Origin: Hofstenia miamia | Lineage: Eukaryota; Xenacoelomorpha; Acoela | Length of the DNA stretch: 30,594 nt | NCBI GenBank assembly: GCA_004352715.1 | Contig: SCFE01000085.1 | Location: forward strand, 771,498-802,091 | Direction of reading: 5' to 3' | Shown here: in pieces, positions 18,847 to 29,105 of the stretch | Layout: each line of letters begins with the position of its first letter | Numbering within the stretch: the stretch's first letter is position 1 | Translations under genes and position numbers: made by a program | The notes under the pieces: generated by a model | What the model saw: only the letters and a program-made list of their open reading frames with translations | Told to the model about the DNA's origin: nothing | The model's database searches: none

Positions 18847-19776
18847 ATGGAAATTCGTGCTAATGTAAGTGTTATCGTCCTCATATCATACATTTTGATA
18901 AAATGTGTTGTTCCACCTATCCATTGCTTTCAACCTCAATACTCATGGGAGAAAACTTTGTTATCAATGTTCAAAAAGCAAAGGTATATTGAATATAGAG
19001 TGATTGTTGATCAATCAGTAATGAAAAAGTATTCTAACAATAGAACATTAATTTTGCTAGATGTCCTTGATACTGCTGCATATGCAAATGCAATTTTATA
19101 CAATCCATTTAAAATAAACTTAATTCTAGTTGACATACGTTATTGGGAATCTGATGTAATCAGTGCATCACAGGATTACAGTGAGACAGCCAAAAGATTT
19201 CAAAATTGGGCACAAGAGATCTACCCTTGGGACACTTATGATATTGTTCATTTGTACACATATGTTGGTGCAAATAATAAAGATGTACCAGCAGGGATGG
19301 CAGCTTTCTTTCCATTAAATGGAGATGCTGTAGGTTGTGGAATGATAAACTTCAAAACTAACAATAAGAAACAGTTAGCAACAACAGTTGCCCATGAAAT
19401 TGGACATTCACTCAATATTTCACATGATTCTTTTCCAGACTGTGAAAGGGAAAACTGCATAATGCAAAGAACCCAAAGCTGCTCAGATTCAAAATGTTGG
19501 TCTGTATGTTCTCAGATATCCATGCTTAAATACTTCAGTGAATGGCAAAGCAAAGGTCTCAATGATATTCCTGATCACTCAATCAATTTCTGTGGGAATG
19601 GTATTATTGAATATGCTGAAGATTGTGACTGTAGAATTCATTGCAGTGATAAATGCTGTGATAGAAAAACTTGCAAATACAAAAACAAGCATGCATCTTG
19701 TTGGTTTAGAATTACCTGTACAACATGTTCAGGAAAATCTGCAAAGTGTCCAAGACCACACTTTGCAAAACTTTGA
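18847..19776 (+). CDS. Secreted M12B (ADAM/reprolysin-type) metalloprotease, prodomain-less, truncated disintegrin
   Basis: This is an intact 309-residue single-exon frame starting at ATG in a good context (AAAATGG). Residues about 7-27 form a hydrophobic signal peptide. The catalytic domain begins at once (KQRYIEYRVIVD, 44-55), so the roughly 150-residue prodomain with its cysteine switch, normal in this family, is absent. The zinc site is HEIGHSLNISHD (183-194), with His183, 187 and 193 and Glu184 in place. The usually conserved Gly of HExxHxxGxxHD is Asn190. The Met-turn is CIM at 204-206. A disintegrin-like start, CGNGIIEYAEDCDC (249-262), is followed by only about 45 more residues, with no cysteine-rich, EGF, transmembrane or cytoplasmic parts. 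The predicted role is a secreted zinc endopeptidase; substrate unknown. Lack of introns amid mobile elements suggests a retrocopy or an unusually compact gene. Similar short layouts occur among venom and salivary metalloproteases, but nothing here shows such a use. Confidence 0.85.
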   Translation: MEIRANVSVIVLISYILIKCVVPPIHCFQPQYSWEKTLLSMFKKQRYIEYRVIVDQSVMKKYSNNRTLILLDVLDTAAYANAILYNPFKINLILVDIRYWESDVISASQDYSETAKRFQNWAQEIYPWDTYDIVHLYTYVGANNKDVPAGMAAFFPLNGDAVGCGMINFKTNNKKQLATTVAHEIGHSLNISHDSFPDCERENCIMQRTQSCSDSKCWSVCSQISMLKYFSEWQSKGLNDIPDHSINFCGNGIIEYAEDCDCRIHCSDKCCDRKTCKYKNKHASCWFRITCTTCSGKSAKCPRPHFAKL

Positions 19777-19991
19777 ATTCTTCATGATTAGTTGCAAAAA
19801 ATAACAAACCAAAAATTACATTGCACAAATAATGATCTTATGTATATATGAAGATTGTCTTAATTATAAACCCAATGATTTCTAAGTAAAATATATAAAT
19901 GTCAATGAATGAGTTGCTTTTTATTAGTTAAAGAGAAACTAACTTGTGCAAAAAATTAAAATATATTAAAAAATTTTAGTTTCATGACAAT

Positions 19992-19997
19992 AATAAA
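19992..19997 (+). terminator. Possible polyadenylation signal
   Basis: AATAAA lies 215 bases after the metalloprotease stop codon. It is the first canonical hexamer I noticed downstream. By itself it is weak in AT-rich DNA. Confidence 0.3.
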
Positions 19998-20368
19998 TTC
20001 AAATATAGTACTCACATCAAGTTGAGCTAGCTTTTCTAATGCATTGAGCTGCCCATTCATACACAGTTTGTAGGGTCTCTCAAAGAGAAATGAAGTTCTG
20101 ACCATTACTGAATGTGGAGAGCACCTATTTAAGTAAATGCAAATATTATCAAGTCAGCAATTCTTTGTAACAAAAACTACATTGCAACTGAGATATTTAC
20201 TGTTCTTTGGGCGAGTTTTACCATGATAAACTAGGTTTGCACATTGTTTACTCACAAAAAAACTTTGCTCACCACGCATATATAACTAAACATAAATAAT
20301 TTATCAGTAAATAATACATAGCTATGAGAAAAATGGAACCTAGTTCTGTGAACAATGTATTGTAATAT

Positions 20369-20705
20369 CCTCTACTGGGCATCATTACTGTTTTAGCCTT
20401 TGTTACTATATAACATTTGTTGTAGTTTGTGCAGGTAAGGATTTACTTAATTAGATGCTGCTTCAGTTCTGAGTTCTGTTAATGTGATATAACTAGACTT
20501 GACTGTTCACTATTTAGGTGATGTAGCCATGCAGCAATTTCTCTAATGATCGATAATGGGCATCACCCCATTCCAGTTTCACCAATCCTCCAATGATCCA
20601 TTTGGTTGAGTACCACACCTCAGCTCATTGATACAGCTCAGTGCATGCTCAAGACATGACACAATTCGACTTAAACTCTATTTTGTAAAAGTGTTTTATC
20701 TGTTT
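20369..20705 (+). repeat. Repeat D, copy 1
   Basis: Direct, diverged match to 30239-30594. Both begin CCTCTAC and share CATTATTACTG-like words, TATAACATT, GGATTTACT, TTCACTATTTAGGTGA, GCCATGCAGCA, a GGGCATC block, TCCAGTTTCAC, ACACAATTCGACTTA and TTTGTAAAAG. It has no coding capacity. It is either a short LTR, a nonautonomous element or the terminal part of a larger repeat. Confidence 0.6.
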
Positions 20706-21096
20706 GCAACCTGACTTATTACTAGCTGCTAATTTAATACTACATGTAGCCATTACTGAAATATATTGGTGTTTCTAAATACCTTAATATTGAGCAGCTT
20801 CCTAACCTACATTTATAGATTAATACATGTACAGTCACTTTATCTGTCATTTATTGGTAATTAATTTGGATCTAAAATAGTATTAATATATTTCCTAGGG
20901 TTTGGTTATCCAACCATTTGTTTGCAGTTAATTATTTTGATACATGTATTAATGATCACTAGTAGGCTAATCAAGAGAAAAACTCCTACACCTGGATCCA
21001 GACCACTACAAACACCACTTGATTAGCTCAACATTGTATTAAATAATCAAACCATTATAGTAGAAATAAAATAAGAATTCTGAATATAATTCTTTA

Positions 21097-21336
21097 TCAA
21101 TTGCTTACAATGTTTAATAAGTATTTATAATGATTCAAGAAAAGTTGAATTCTCTCTATATATTCTTTCTTGAGTTGTTCATCATCAACTACAGCAAAAT
21201 ATGTGATCCATGATTTTTTGCATGAGGCCTGAAAACTATCTTTATTTACACATATTGGTAAAATAATTGACATAATTGGAATTGTACTCAGGGTTGATAT
21301 AAAAAAATTTTCTGATGTAGTTAAAAGGCTTTTCAT
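21097..21336 (-). CDS. Small doubtful ORF of unknown function
   Basis: A 79-residue frame from ATG 21336 contains PICVNKDSFQASCKKSW and LKKEYIERIQLFLNHYKYLL. The C-terminal half is helix-like and has a protein-like residue mix, but there is no known domain, no conserved copy in the window and no splice signals I can defend; an in-frame stop lies about 8 codons upstream. It may be a chance frame. Confidence 0.15.
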   Translation of the reverse strand: MKSLLTTSENFFISTLSTIPIMSIILPICVNKDSFQASCKKSWITYFAVVDDEQLKKEYIERIQLFLNHYKYLLNIVSN

Positions 21337-22664
21337 ATGTATTGTACAATAACAATAGATTTATCACAATCTAAATATTGTATTTCTATGGTTTTTCTTA
21401 AAGTATAATTATGTGTTAAAACTTCAATTGTTTTCTACAGAAAAGCACATTGTTTTAAAAAAAATTGATTTCATTTGATAACATGAATTTGTTACATTTC
21501 AGTTTGATTATATTTCCAAAAACTGATCATTTTGCTACTTCAAATTTTGCTAAAAGTGGCAATATATTTATCAGATTATTATATTTATCTAAGCTACCAT
21601 TGAAGCATGAATTAAGTCCAAGTAGTATTTTATTCTATTGACTTCACTAATCAGCATAGCTTTAAACAATAATCACAAATTTATTTCAATTTTAGCAAAA
21701 TACTTTAGAATTCATGTTTTGTTTTTAAAATTTAGTGCATGAAATCTGTTTCTTCCACACAAAGCATCAATGAAAATTTAACTAAAATGCTTGATTATTA
21801 AGAACAGTGCAATTTCATTAGGCCTGTCCAGGCCTTTGACCAATATTTCAAGTGAGGGGACCATAATATACTGAAGATCCATCATTATCTAAGTTTTTTC
21901 TATAAGAAAATACATGGTGCTGCCCTATTCATTTCACTTTGTATTATCTATCTCAATCAAGACAATATAAAGAACAGGCCTAAACCCAGCTAAAAGTCTT
22001 GAATTATTGGAGGCCTAATATATATTAATTCATACTCATAACAGTAAGCAAAATATTTCACAAAATGTAAAGCAACTATAATACATTCAACATTTAGTTT
22101 ATTAGTTTTTTAATGTTATCAGCCTTGTTGCAATTAAAAATTTTGCATAAATTGTTAACAAAAATGTTGACTAAAAATGGAATTGCATACAAAAATTAGA
22201 TGAATAATCACATATTTCACAAAAACAATTTAAGTAATAAATAATAAGTTGCACAATTACAGCATGATTTATGAAAAACGATTGTGCAATATCATCTTCC
22301 AAAATGCTATTGTGTTATAATAGGACTCCAATAATTTTACAGCTGTTTTTAATTCAAGGCTTGTTCTTTGTATCAACTTGATCACAGTAAAGTTTATAAT
22401 CCCTAGATCTACATATAAATAATAAATAGCATGTAATTACAATAGATTTGTTCAGACCAACAGGTATGATATAACCACAGCATAAAATGTTATGTGCTTT
22501 TGTCTGAATTAAAAGTAAGGAACACATTTTTATTTGGGCCATTTAGCCATATACCTAATTCACCCACAATTCAGGGTGGAGAATCAAAAAGCTATTCTTC
22601 ATGACTCATTTCAACATGATTCTTAAATTATTGTTGGAGCCTATCTAATTATTATCATATCAAA

Positions 22665-23395
22665 TAAAGATACTTAGGAACTGCAAAGTGTGAAAAAGAA
22701 AATACCACTAGCACAAAGCTAAACTAATTGATTCTATCAAACAAATAACAGATTGCCCTAGTTTTATATACAAATGATTGATACCTACAAACTGTTTAAA
22801 TTTTTTCCCTCATTAACAATGTACAATTTAAGCAATGTAAATTTTAATTGAGGGGACAATCAAATACTGCACTATTTCACAATATTATCATCAAAATTAG
22901 AAACACTAGAAGTTAATTAATTTAAATCAAAACAAATCAAATGAATCATTTAACACTACAAAATAAATATTAAAAGTATATATTAGGAAATATTAATGTA
23001 ACATATATCAGAGTAACCAATGAAACTTTTGATATTATTCTCTACTAGACTTCCTGGAAACAACACCAAAGGTCCTCTTGTTTGTTTGAGGCCCTATACT
23101 TTTACTATTAATTGTTACCAGCCTATTAGGTACAGTCAACTAAATATAGAGGGCCTGATTGTTCCCTAAGTTACATTACATCCCCCATTGCTTACAATAA
23201 ACATTGGCTAGTAATTTTAGAGCAGCCCTACTAGCAAATTTTGAGCTTCCTCAATAATTTTGGAGGCTAGTTCTTCATCCCAGCTCTTGACAGTGGCATA
23301 CTGTGGCCTTTTTATAAACTGCATGATGGTCAATGGCTTCTCAGTGGGTTTCCTCTCCTGTGTATTTCATTATTGACATCTCAAGTCACCTTTTG
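22665..23395 (-). repeat. Repeat family X, copy b (minus)
   Basis: Inverted relative to copy a (7770-8325). It is the longest copy, containing both the coding tail and the AT-rich 3' region, and it overlaps in sequence with copies c and d through AAGCTAAACTAATTGATTC (about 22720-22738). It links the two otherwise separate parts of the family and so proves that a, c and d belong together. Confidence 0.65.
23217..23324 (-). pseudogene. C-terminal coding remnant of family X, copy b
   Basis: A 35-residue frame from ATG 23324 to TAA 23217-23219 reads MQFIKRPQYATVKSWDEE and ends IIEEAQNLLVGLL. Upstream, in frame, ERKPTEKPLTI continues without a stop for about 14 codons, so the ATG is probably internal. 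It resembles the copy at 7837 with scattered substitutions, many conservative. Function unknown. Confidence 0.35.
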
Positions 23396-24607
23396 CAACA
23401 AGCTCATAGGTTGTCATAGGAAATATGGATTTGTGACTGTGATTTAGGGTTTTGGTCTATAAAAAACACATATTTAGGTTTTAGGATTAGAAAACATGGA
23501 TTTGCTACTTTGGGTTAGGTCTTAGGTCTCAGAAATGCAAAATTAGGCTAAGTTTAGGAAATATTTATGAAATTAAAATATTTTTGTTTTCCTGAAAAAT
23601 GAAGATTTGGTACTGAAAAGTGAACAATAGACTATTGTTTTTAGCAATATATTGCTTATTTCAGGTATCACCCCCTACAACTCCCACTTCCCCTGCATTT
23701 GCTCTCCAGATATGAAAACACAACAAAAATGCTATGTATTGTTCAACAGCAAACTTTTTGAAAAGTAAAGAAGGATCCAGAAAAGTGAAGAATAGTTTTG
23801 AAGACCTGAAAAGTAAAGAAGGATCCAGAAAAGTGAAGAATAGTTTTGAAAACCTAAAAAGTGAAGAATGATGTAAAGATTAGGGTCATGGTGACATTGA
23901 CATACCTAGTGGGGGTCATTTTTTTATATTGCACCTTGTACTATGAATGCTATTGTAGTTTATACACAAATTTGAAAGTGTTGGTATCCTTTATGAATAA
24001 AATCCTAAGTGATTGTAATGCTACATTTTGCATTTTTTATTCAGATATTATTATTAACAGTGAGTTGAGTGTAGCACACCACAAATGTAAAGCATCACTA
24101 ATATAGTGCAATTTCTTTTGCTGAGTAACATTCCACTATTAAATGATAAAATATTCTACAGAAATATAAAAATATGTGATTTAGTATATTCAATACATAC
24201 ATCCTTTGCTTCAATATAGTTTTACACTTGGAAAAAATAAGAATTAAATGTTATAAGTAACATAGTGTGTAAAATAAATTAGCTGTATGGTGCTGTTATG
24301 AAGTCACTTAAGGGAAATTACAAATATTGTCCCACATTGTATTTGCTATTAGTTGAAATTTTGTTGCTATTAAATATTGTTCACATTTGAAACATTTGAA
24401 TGGAAGTATACTCTCAAGGTGCACTCACTGTTCTATTGTTAACAGATTTTGTTGCCTTTGAATTTACAGAATTTGTTTCTAAAAAATATTCATTCAATTA
24501 TTTATTGTCAATGTTTTGAGAAATTTTGATTAACACTTTGATCAAATGACTTAAAAATTAATAGTGGAAGTAATTTCTTTTGATATTTAGTCATTGATCA
24601 AACCTAA
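23396..24607. other. AT-rich stretch with a minisatellite, no gene
   Basis: Degenerate TTAGG/GGTTTTAGG words fill about 23440-23570, followed by the 48-bp tandem repeat at 23758-23870. The remainder shows only short frames without protein-like composition. Confidence 0.45.
23758..23870. repeat. 48-bp tandem repeat, about 2.3 copies
   Basis: Units at 23763-23810 and 23811-23858 are nearly identical (both contain AAAGAAGGATCCAGAAAAG), and a partial third follows. Each unit is made of two related halves (GAAAAGTAAAGAAG and GAAAAGTGAAGAAT), and a related half-unit lies at about 23615. Confidence 0.8.
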
Positions 24608-24770
24608 TGTAGAATCACTGGAGTAATTCTAAGCAAACAAAAGAACACTGTGAAACTATTTCTCTATTTACAGATGCTTGGATGTCTTATATACAATATG
24701 CATTGCAATATTTACAAACATGAAAACTAGTAAATACAATAAATAACAACAACTACCAACTGATGTTACA
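24608..24770 (-). repeat. 3' LTR of the TRIM-like element
   Basis: 163-bp terminal repeat, TG...CA on the minus strand, bordered outside by CTAA. Shares GAAACTATTTCTCTATTTACAG-type core with the 5' LTR. Confidence 0.8.
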
Positions 24771-25115
24771 CACTGCCCCAGACAAGACTCTGCAATTTTT
24801 TGTTGTGTACCCAATTGATGAGGATCTGGCCCAAATGTATCAATTTGATGGTTCTTTGCTCAAACATGCAAAACTAAGGAGTAGTTGTGGCTAACTCACT
24901 TTTGATGGGGTTCATTTTGTGGAGAGGCATCAAATTTAACCTTCAAAACCAGGACCATGTTCTGTATGCCACATCCCATACACCAATTGTGGCCAGTCAT
25001 GACTGAGAACAACAAATAACAAAACCTTTTGGCAATGCAGCATTGTCTTCCCTTCCAAATGAATTGGACAGCAGATCACAAGGAAAGTCTTCATGACTTG
25101 ACGCCCATTCAGGAT

Positions 25116-25131
25116 CATGTCAGTGTCACCA
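25116..25131 (-). promoter_or_regulatory. Putative tRNA primer-binding site of the TRIM-like element
   Basis: TGGTGACACTGACATG follows the 5' LTR with no spacer. The leading TGG is complementary to the CCA end of tRNAs. I could not assign the tRNA. Confidence 0.5.
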
Positions 25132-25316
25132 TGTTGAATCACTGGGGTGATTCTAGAAACAAGAGAACATTATGAAACTATTTCTCTATTTACAGATGCC
25201 TGGGTATCTTATATGCAATGCATATTTACAATATTTACAAACATGAAAACAACTAGTAAATACAAAAAGCTGATGATCTTGCCAATAAATATCAACAACT
25301 ACCAACTGATGTTACA
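25132..25316 (-). repeat. 5' LTR of the TRIM-like element
   Basis: 185-bp terminal repeat. Contains GCATATAAGATACCC on the minus strand (25202-25216), a possible TATA-type promoter upstream of the internal region. Confidence 0.8.
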
Positions 25317-25510
25317 CTAAGTATAATTCTAAATATTCAACAAAATTATTAAATATTGTCTTACAAAGCTTCTGATTTATGTAAAGCTATTTTTAAAAGC
25401 TGTTCAAAGATTTTTTTGAAAAATTTGATAGCCTAAATTCATCTACTTTCCATGCATAGGGTCTAGTTACCATATATATTAATTAGTAAGTGCAAATACA
25501 TAATAGCATA

Positions 25511-25604
25511 AAAATAACAGAGTTTAGCATACTTTATTGGAAAAACATATTTTGTTAAAAATAACAGAGTTTAGCATACTTTATTGGAAAAACATATTTT
25601 TACT
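25511..25604. repeat. 47-bp tandem duplication 1
   Basis: AATAACAGAGTTTAGCATAC recurs 47 bases later together with ACTTTATTGGAAAAACATAT. The copies are practically identical, so they are recent or artefactual. Confidence 0.85.
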
Positions 25605-25707
25605 AACTTCAGTTTTTTCTGTGTTACCAAGAAATTTGCTATCAAAAAATATCCTCTTTACATGAGATGCAGAGCAGCTAAATTCAGCATAGTAATAAAT
25701 ACAGTAC

Positions 25708-25801
25708 CATTTTTTTATCAAAATCATTTTCATAAATTTTATTAATCTGGGTTTCATTTTTTTATCAAAATCATTTTCATAAATTTTATTAATCTGGGTT
25801 T
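25708..25801. repeat. 47-bp tandem duplication 2
   Basis: CATTTTTTTATCAAAATC and TTTATTAATCTGGGTTT recur with a 47-base offset, again with practically identical copies. Confidence 0.85.
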
Positions 25802-25924
25802 ACATGTGCTGTGCTTTAGTAAAATATATTTATTTTTTTGAATTTTAATTGGTTAAGCATAAGGTAGGAAGCCAATCACAATTAAAAAAGCCAAACAAAA
25901 TTATTGACAAGTTGTTTATCTATC

Positions 25925-26305
25925 AATAATATGGCTTGATGGAGAGGAGTGAATTGTGTTCCAAAGAATCAATTAAATCAAGATAATGTTGCTACTAAAG
26001 CAAAGCATGTGTAGATGAACTTAACATTGCTAGCTACATCATTCACATTTTTTGGGATCATCTGCCTAATGCAAATAGCCTTAATGATACTTATAAACCA
26101 CAATTTTGAGAGAGAAACTAACAATAGCATGAAGCTAAACTAATTGATTCTAGTAAACAAATAAAAGTTTGAACTAAGTTTATATACAAATGATTAATAC
26201 CTGCAAATTTTTTACATGTTTTTCATTGTTCACATAATTATCATCAAAATTAGGAAAATTACAAATTAATCAAATTAAATAAAGCAAATTGAATGATTTT
26301 CACTA
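25925..26305 (-). repeat. Repeat family X, copy c (3' part, minus)
   Basis: Inverted relative to 14945-15230 over its first 270 bases and then similar to copy b through TTATCATCAAAATTAGGAAAA (about 26238). It lies next to the decayed ORF2 at 26306-27768. Confidence 0.7.
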
Positions 26306-27768
26306 AGTAATATTCATCTTCTGTATCTATCCACTCCATTGCTCTTTCTGGACATAGATTTCCCACTTTTCCATGTTTATTCTGTCAATTCATTCCTGAA
26401 TAGCAAGTCTGTTGATGTTAGCAGTTTATCTTTTCAATTGATTTCTCTATGTATCTTAGTTGTCATTTCCAATATTTCAACTGGTTCAGTTATCCTTCTT
26501 TTGAAATTAGTTCTGCTTTCTTAATTGTTTTTATGAAGGAGTATCTGGGATTTTCAGTTAGTAATCTTCATGTTTCCACAGCTGTTATTTTTTCAATGTT
26601 TTTCTATTGTATGTTTTCCATGATTTCTATTGTGTCCACTATCCATTATTTAGTGATTTTCTTTGTTGTTAGCCATGTCTGCTTGTCCATTTGTTTGAGT
26701 TTTATTTCAGACATTGCTCCCCACATATATTTCTATGCTGCTTCTTCAAATATTGCTATTTCATTTGGGCATATTCCAGTTTGGTTTGCTATTGTTACTA
26801 TTGATATCTTGCACATTTTTTAGTAATGATTCACATTCTGATCTTTTAAATTGTTTGCATTGATTCTTTGCCTTTGCCAGGCAATGTAAATTTTCCACTA
26901 TTTGTTTTAACAGTCAGTTTTTGATTGTAGTGTTTATTGTTAAAAATGCTATCTCATACTTATTTGAATTTGTTATGTTGCTTCTTGTTTTTCATGAAAT
27001 TGGTAATATCAGTTTTTCCTCTTCTGTTAGGCAAATTGTTAGGAGCTGCACTTATTTATTTGAATACTTCTTTTCTGAAGTCTTTCTTGGTGTTCACCTC
27101 ATAGGCTATATTTATCTCATGAAAGATTATCCCTATAGACTTGTGATATTTTTTCAATTGCATTTGTATATGTATTGTTGCCATTTTCTTTTCCATTTTC
27201 ATAATTATCCATACATTTTGTATTTATTTTAGATGTTCTTGTCTCTGATTTAAGCTGCATTTGATGTGCAGTTGTGCTGCTTCTTCCAGGTTGTCTTTTG
27301 TAGTTGTAAGTTCTATTGTTTTTGTCAGATTATATAATTTGATGGTAATCCATGGCTCTACCATTAGTCTATAGGCATGTGCCCAGTAGTTGAGTTGGAA
27401 ATCAAATTTGATGAGTTTGGAGATTGTGGTTTCATTTTGTTTCCTTTCTCCTGCAAATATGTTTTGCACTTGCATTCATATTTCATAAAATAATTGTGGT
27501 ATATTCTCCAACATTGTGAGTGTCACCAAAACTAGTTGACTTTTTGTATCTCTGCTATAATCAATGTTTGTTTCATTTGTGTTTCTAAGTTGTAATTGAA
27601 TTCTTTTTCTTTTAGTATGTGTATGATTGAAAGGTTTTCTTTATCTATGGTAATCTCTTCAATTTCAGCTATCTTATTTTTAAATGCAAATATTTTCTGC
27701 ATGTATGCTAGGCTTTGCTAAATGTGATGGTCACTTTGCTCCTGAAATACATCAATCTAGTGCTATAT
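26306..27768 (-). pseudogene. Decayed ORF2 copy on minus strand
   Basis: Heavily stopped, but pieces follow the ORF2 of 10298-12253 in order: FHEINIAYEVNTKK near 27140-27100, YMWGAMSEI with KQTWLTTKK near 26735-26660, and a GKVGNLCPE/WIDTEDE stretch near 26340. Here TGG stands where the other copy has a TGA, which points to the ancestral codon. Upstream it has about 500 bases (including NYWAHAYRLMVEPWITIKLY and KTIELTTTKDNLEEAAQLHI, 27224-27475) not present between RNase H and ORF2 in the gypsy relic, so the full-length protein or an intervening domain is probably longer. That upstream part has no integrase motif that I can see and no recognised domain. Confidence 0.5.
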
Positions 27769-28105
27769 TGTATAACATAATCAACATAAAATCATGTGTG
27801 GTCAAGATGAGAGAAGGAGTGGAAAGAAATAAGACTCAAGTAAAATAACAATTAATTGTGTAGCATCATCCAAAAAGGCAACTAAAAGCTGAATAACGTT
27901 GAATGATTATCAATTGAAATTAATTGTAAAAAATTTAGTTAGTGAACTTTAGTTTATTTTTGTAAAATGCAACTAAGATTTAATATTGGTCAAAATAAGA
28001 AACTTGTTAGCCGATCAAGAGGTAATTGACAAATTAAATTGAGCAAACTAATGCTTACGTATGAACAGCCATATTGGCAGACGAATCATTTGAATTTTAA
28101 AATCA
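27769..28105 (+). mobile_element. 5' part of another repeat R copy
   Basis: TGTATAACATAATC followed by ATCATGTGTGGTCAAGATGA (27791-27810) and GAGAAGGAGTGG matches the start of R at 16358 and 3601. Further along it is more diverged and then runs into the gap. A plus-strand pol relic appears after the gap, so this may be that element's 5' LTR, but the gap prevents confirmation. Confidence 0.45.
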
Positions 28106-29105
28106 NNNNNNNNNNNNNNNNNNNNNNNNNNNNNNNNNNNNNNNNNNNNNNNNNNNNNNNNNNNNNNNNNNNNNNNNNNNNNNNNNNNNNNNNNNNNNNN
28201 NNNNNNNNNNNNNNNNNNNNNNNNNNNNNNNNNNNNNNNNNNNNNNNNNNNNNNNNNNNNNNNNNNNNNNNNNNNNNNNNNNNNNNNNNNNNNNNNNNNN
28301 NNNNNNNNNNNNNNNNNNNNNNNNNNNNNNNNNNNNNNNNNNNNNNNNNNNNNNNNNNNNNNNNNNNNNNNNNNNNNNNNNNNNNNNNNNNNNNNNNNNN
28401 NNNNNNNNNNNNNNNNNNNNNNNNNNNNNNNNNNNNNNNNNNNNNNNNNNNNNNNNNNNNNNNNNNNNNNNNNNNNNNNNNNNNNNNNNNNNNNNNNNNN
28501 NNNNNNNNNNNNNNNNNNNNNNNNNNNNNNNNNNNNNNNNNNNNNNNNNNNNNNNNNNNNNNNNNNNNNNNNNNNNNNNNNNNNNNNNNNNNNNNNNNNN
28601 NNNNNNNNNNNNNNNNNNNNNNNNNNNNNNNNNNNNNNNNNNNNNNNNNNNNNNNNNNNNNNNNNNNNNNNNNNNNNNNNNNNNNNNNNNNNNNNNNNNN
28701 NNNNNNNNNNNNNNNNNNNNNNNNNNNNNNNNNNNNNNNNNNNNNNNNNNNNNNNNNNNNNNNNNNNNNNNNNNNNNNNNNNNNNNNNNNNNNNNNNNNN
28801 NNNNNNNNNNNNNNNNNNNNNNNNNNNNNNNNNNNNNNNNNNNNNNNNNNNNNNNNNNNNNNNNNNNNNNNNNNNNNNNNNNNNNNNNNNNNNNNNNNNN
28901 NNNNNNNNNNNNNNNNNNNNNNNNNNNNNNNNNNNNNNNNNNNNNNNNNNNNNNNNNNNNNNNNNNNNNNNNNNNNNNNNNNNNNNNNNNNNNNNNNNNN
29001 NNNNNNNNNNNNNNNNNNNNNNNNNNNNNNNNNNNNNNNNNNNNNNNNNNNNNNNNNNNNNNNNNNNNNNNNNNNNNNNNNNNNNNNNNNNNNNNNNNNN
29101 NNNNN
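28106..29105. other. Assembly gap (1000 N)
   Basis: Exactly 1000 unresolved bases, probably a nominal or estimated size. It hides the region between the R start and the RT domain. Confidence 0.95.

Larger units (their letters stand above)
19998..22664. other. Mostly unassigned AT-rich DNA
   Basis: Apart from repeat D copy 1 (20369-20705) and a doubtful minus-strand frame (21097-21336), I see no gene, RNA or repeat shared with the rest of the window. Confidence 0.45.
24608..25316 (-). mobile_element. TRIM-like miniature LTR retrotransposon
   Basis: Two direct repeats, 24608-24770 (163 bp) and 25132-25316 (185 bp), enclose 361 bp without a retroviral-type gene. Read on the minus strand each repeat starts TGTAACATCAGTTGGTAG and ends with CA (TTCTACA / TTCAACA). 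The right repeat is followed directly by TGGTGACACTGACATG, a sequence of primer-binding-site type beginning TGG. The flanks carry CTAA on both sides (24604-24607 and 25317-25320), a 4-bp target duplication. Size and layout match TRIM elements, which depend on enzymes of other elements. A clear polypurine tract is not seen (only CTGGGGCAGTG). The right repeat has about 20 extra bases near 25267-25287. Confidence 0.8.
25321..25924. other. AT-rich stretch with two 47-bp duplications, no gene
   Basis: No protein-like frame. Two separate perfect or near-perfect tandem duplications, each with a 47-base period, lie at 25511-25604 and 25708-25801. Confidence 0.5.

Noticed and set aside
23861-24106. 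81-residue ORF following the 48-bp tandem repeat
   Set aside because: No domain, low-complexity hydrophobic composition and no conserved copy.
26339-27232. Hydrophobic plus-strand ORFs as membrane proteins
   Set aside because: They are antisense shadows of the decayed minus-strand ORF2, whose A-rich coding strand reads as T-rich hydrophobic codons.
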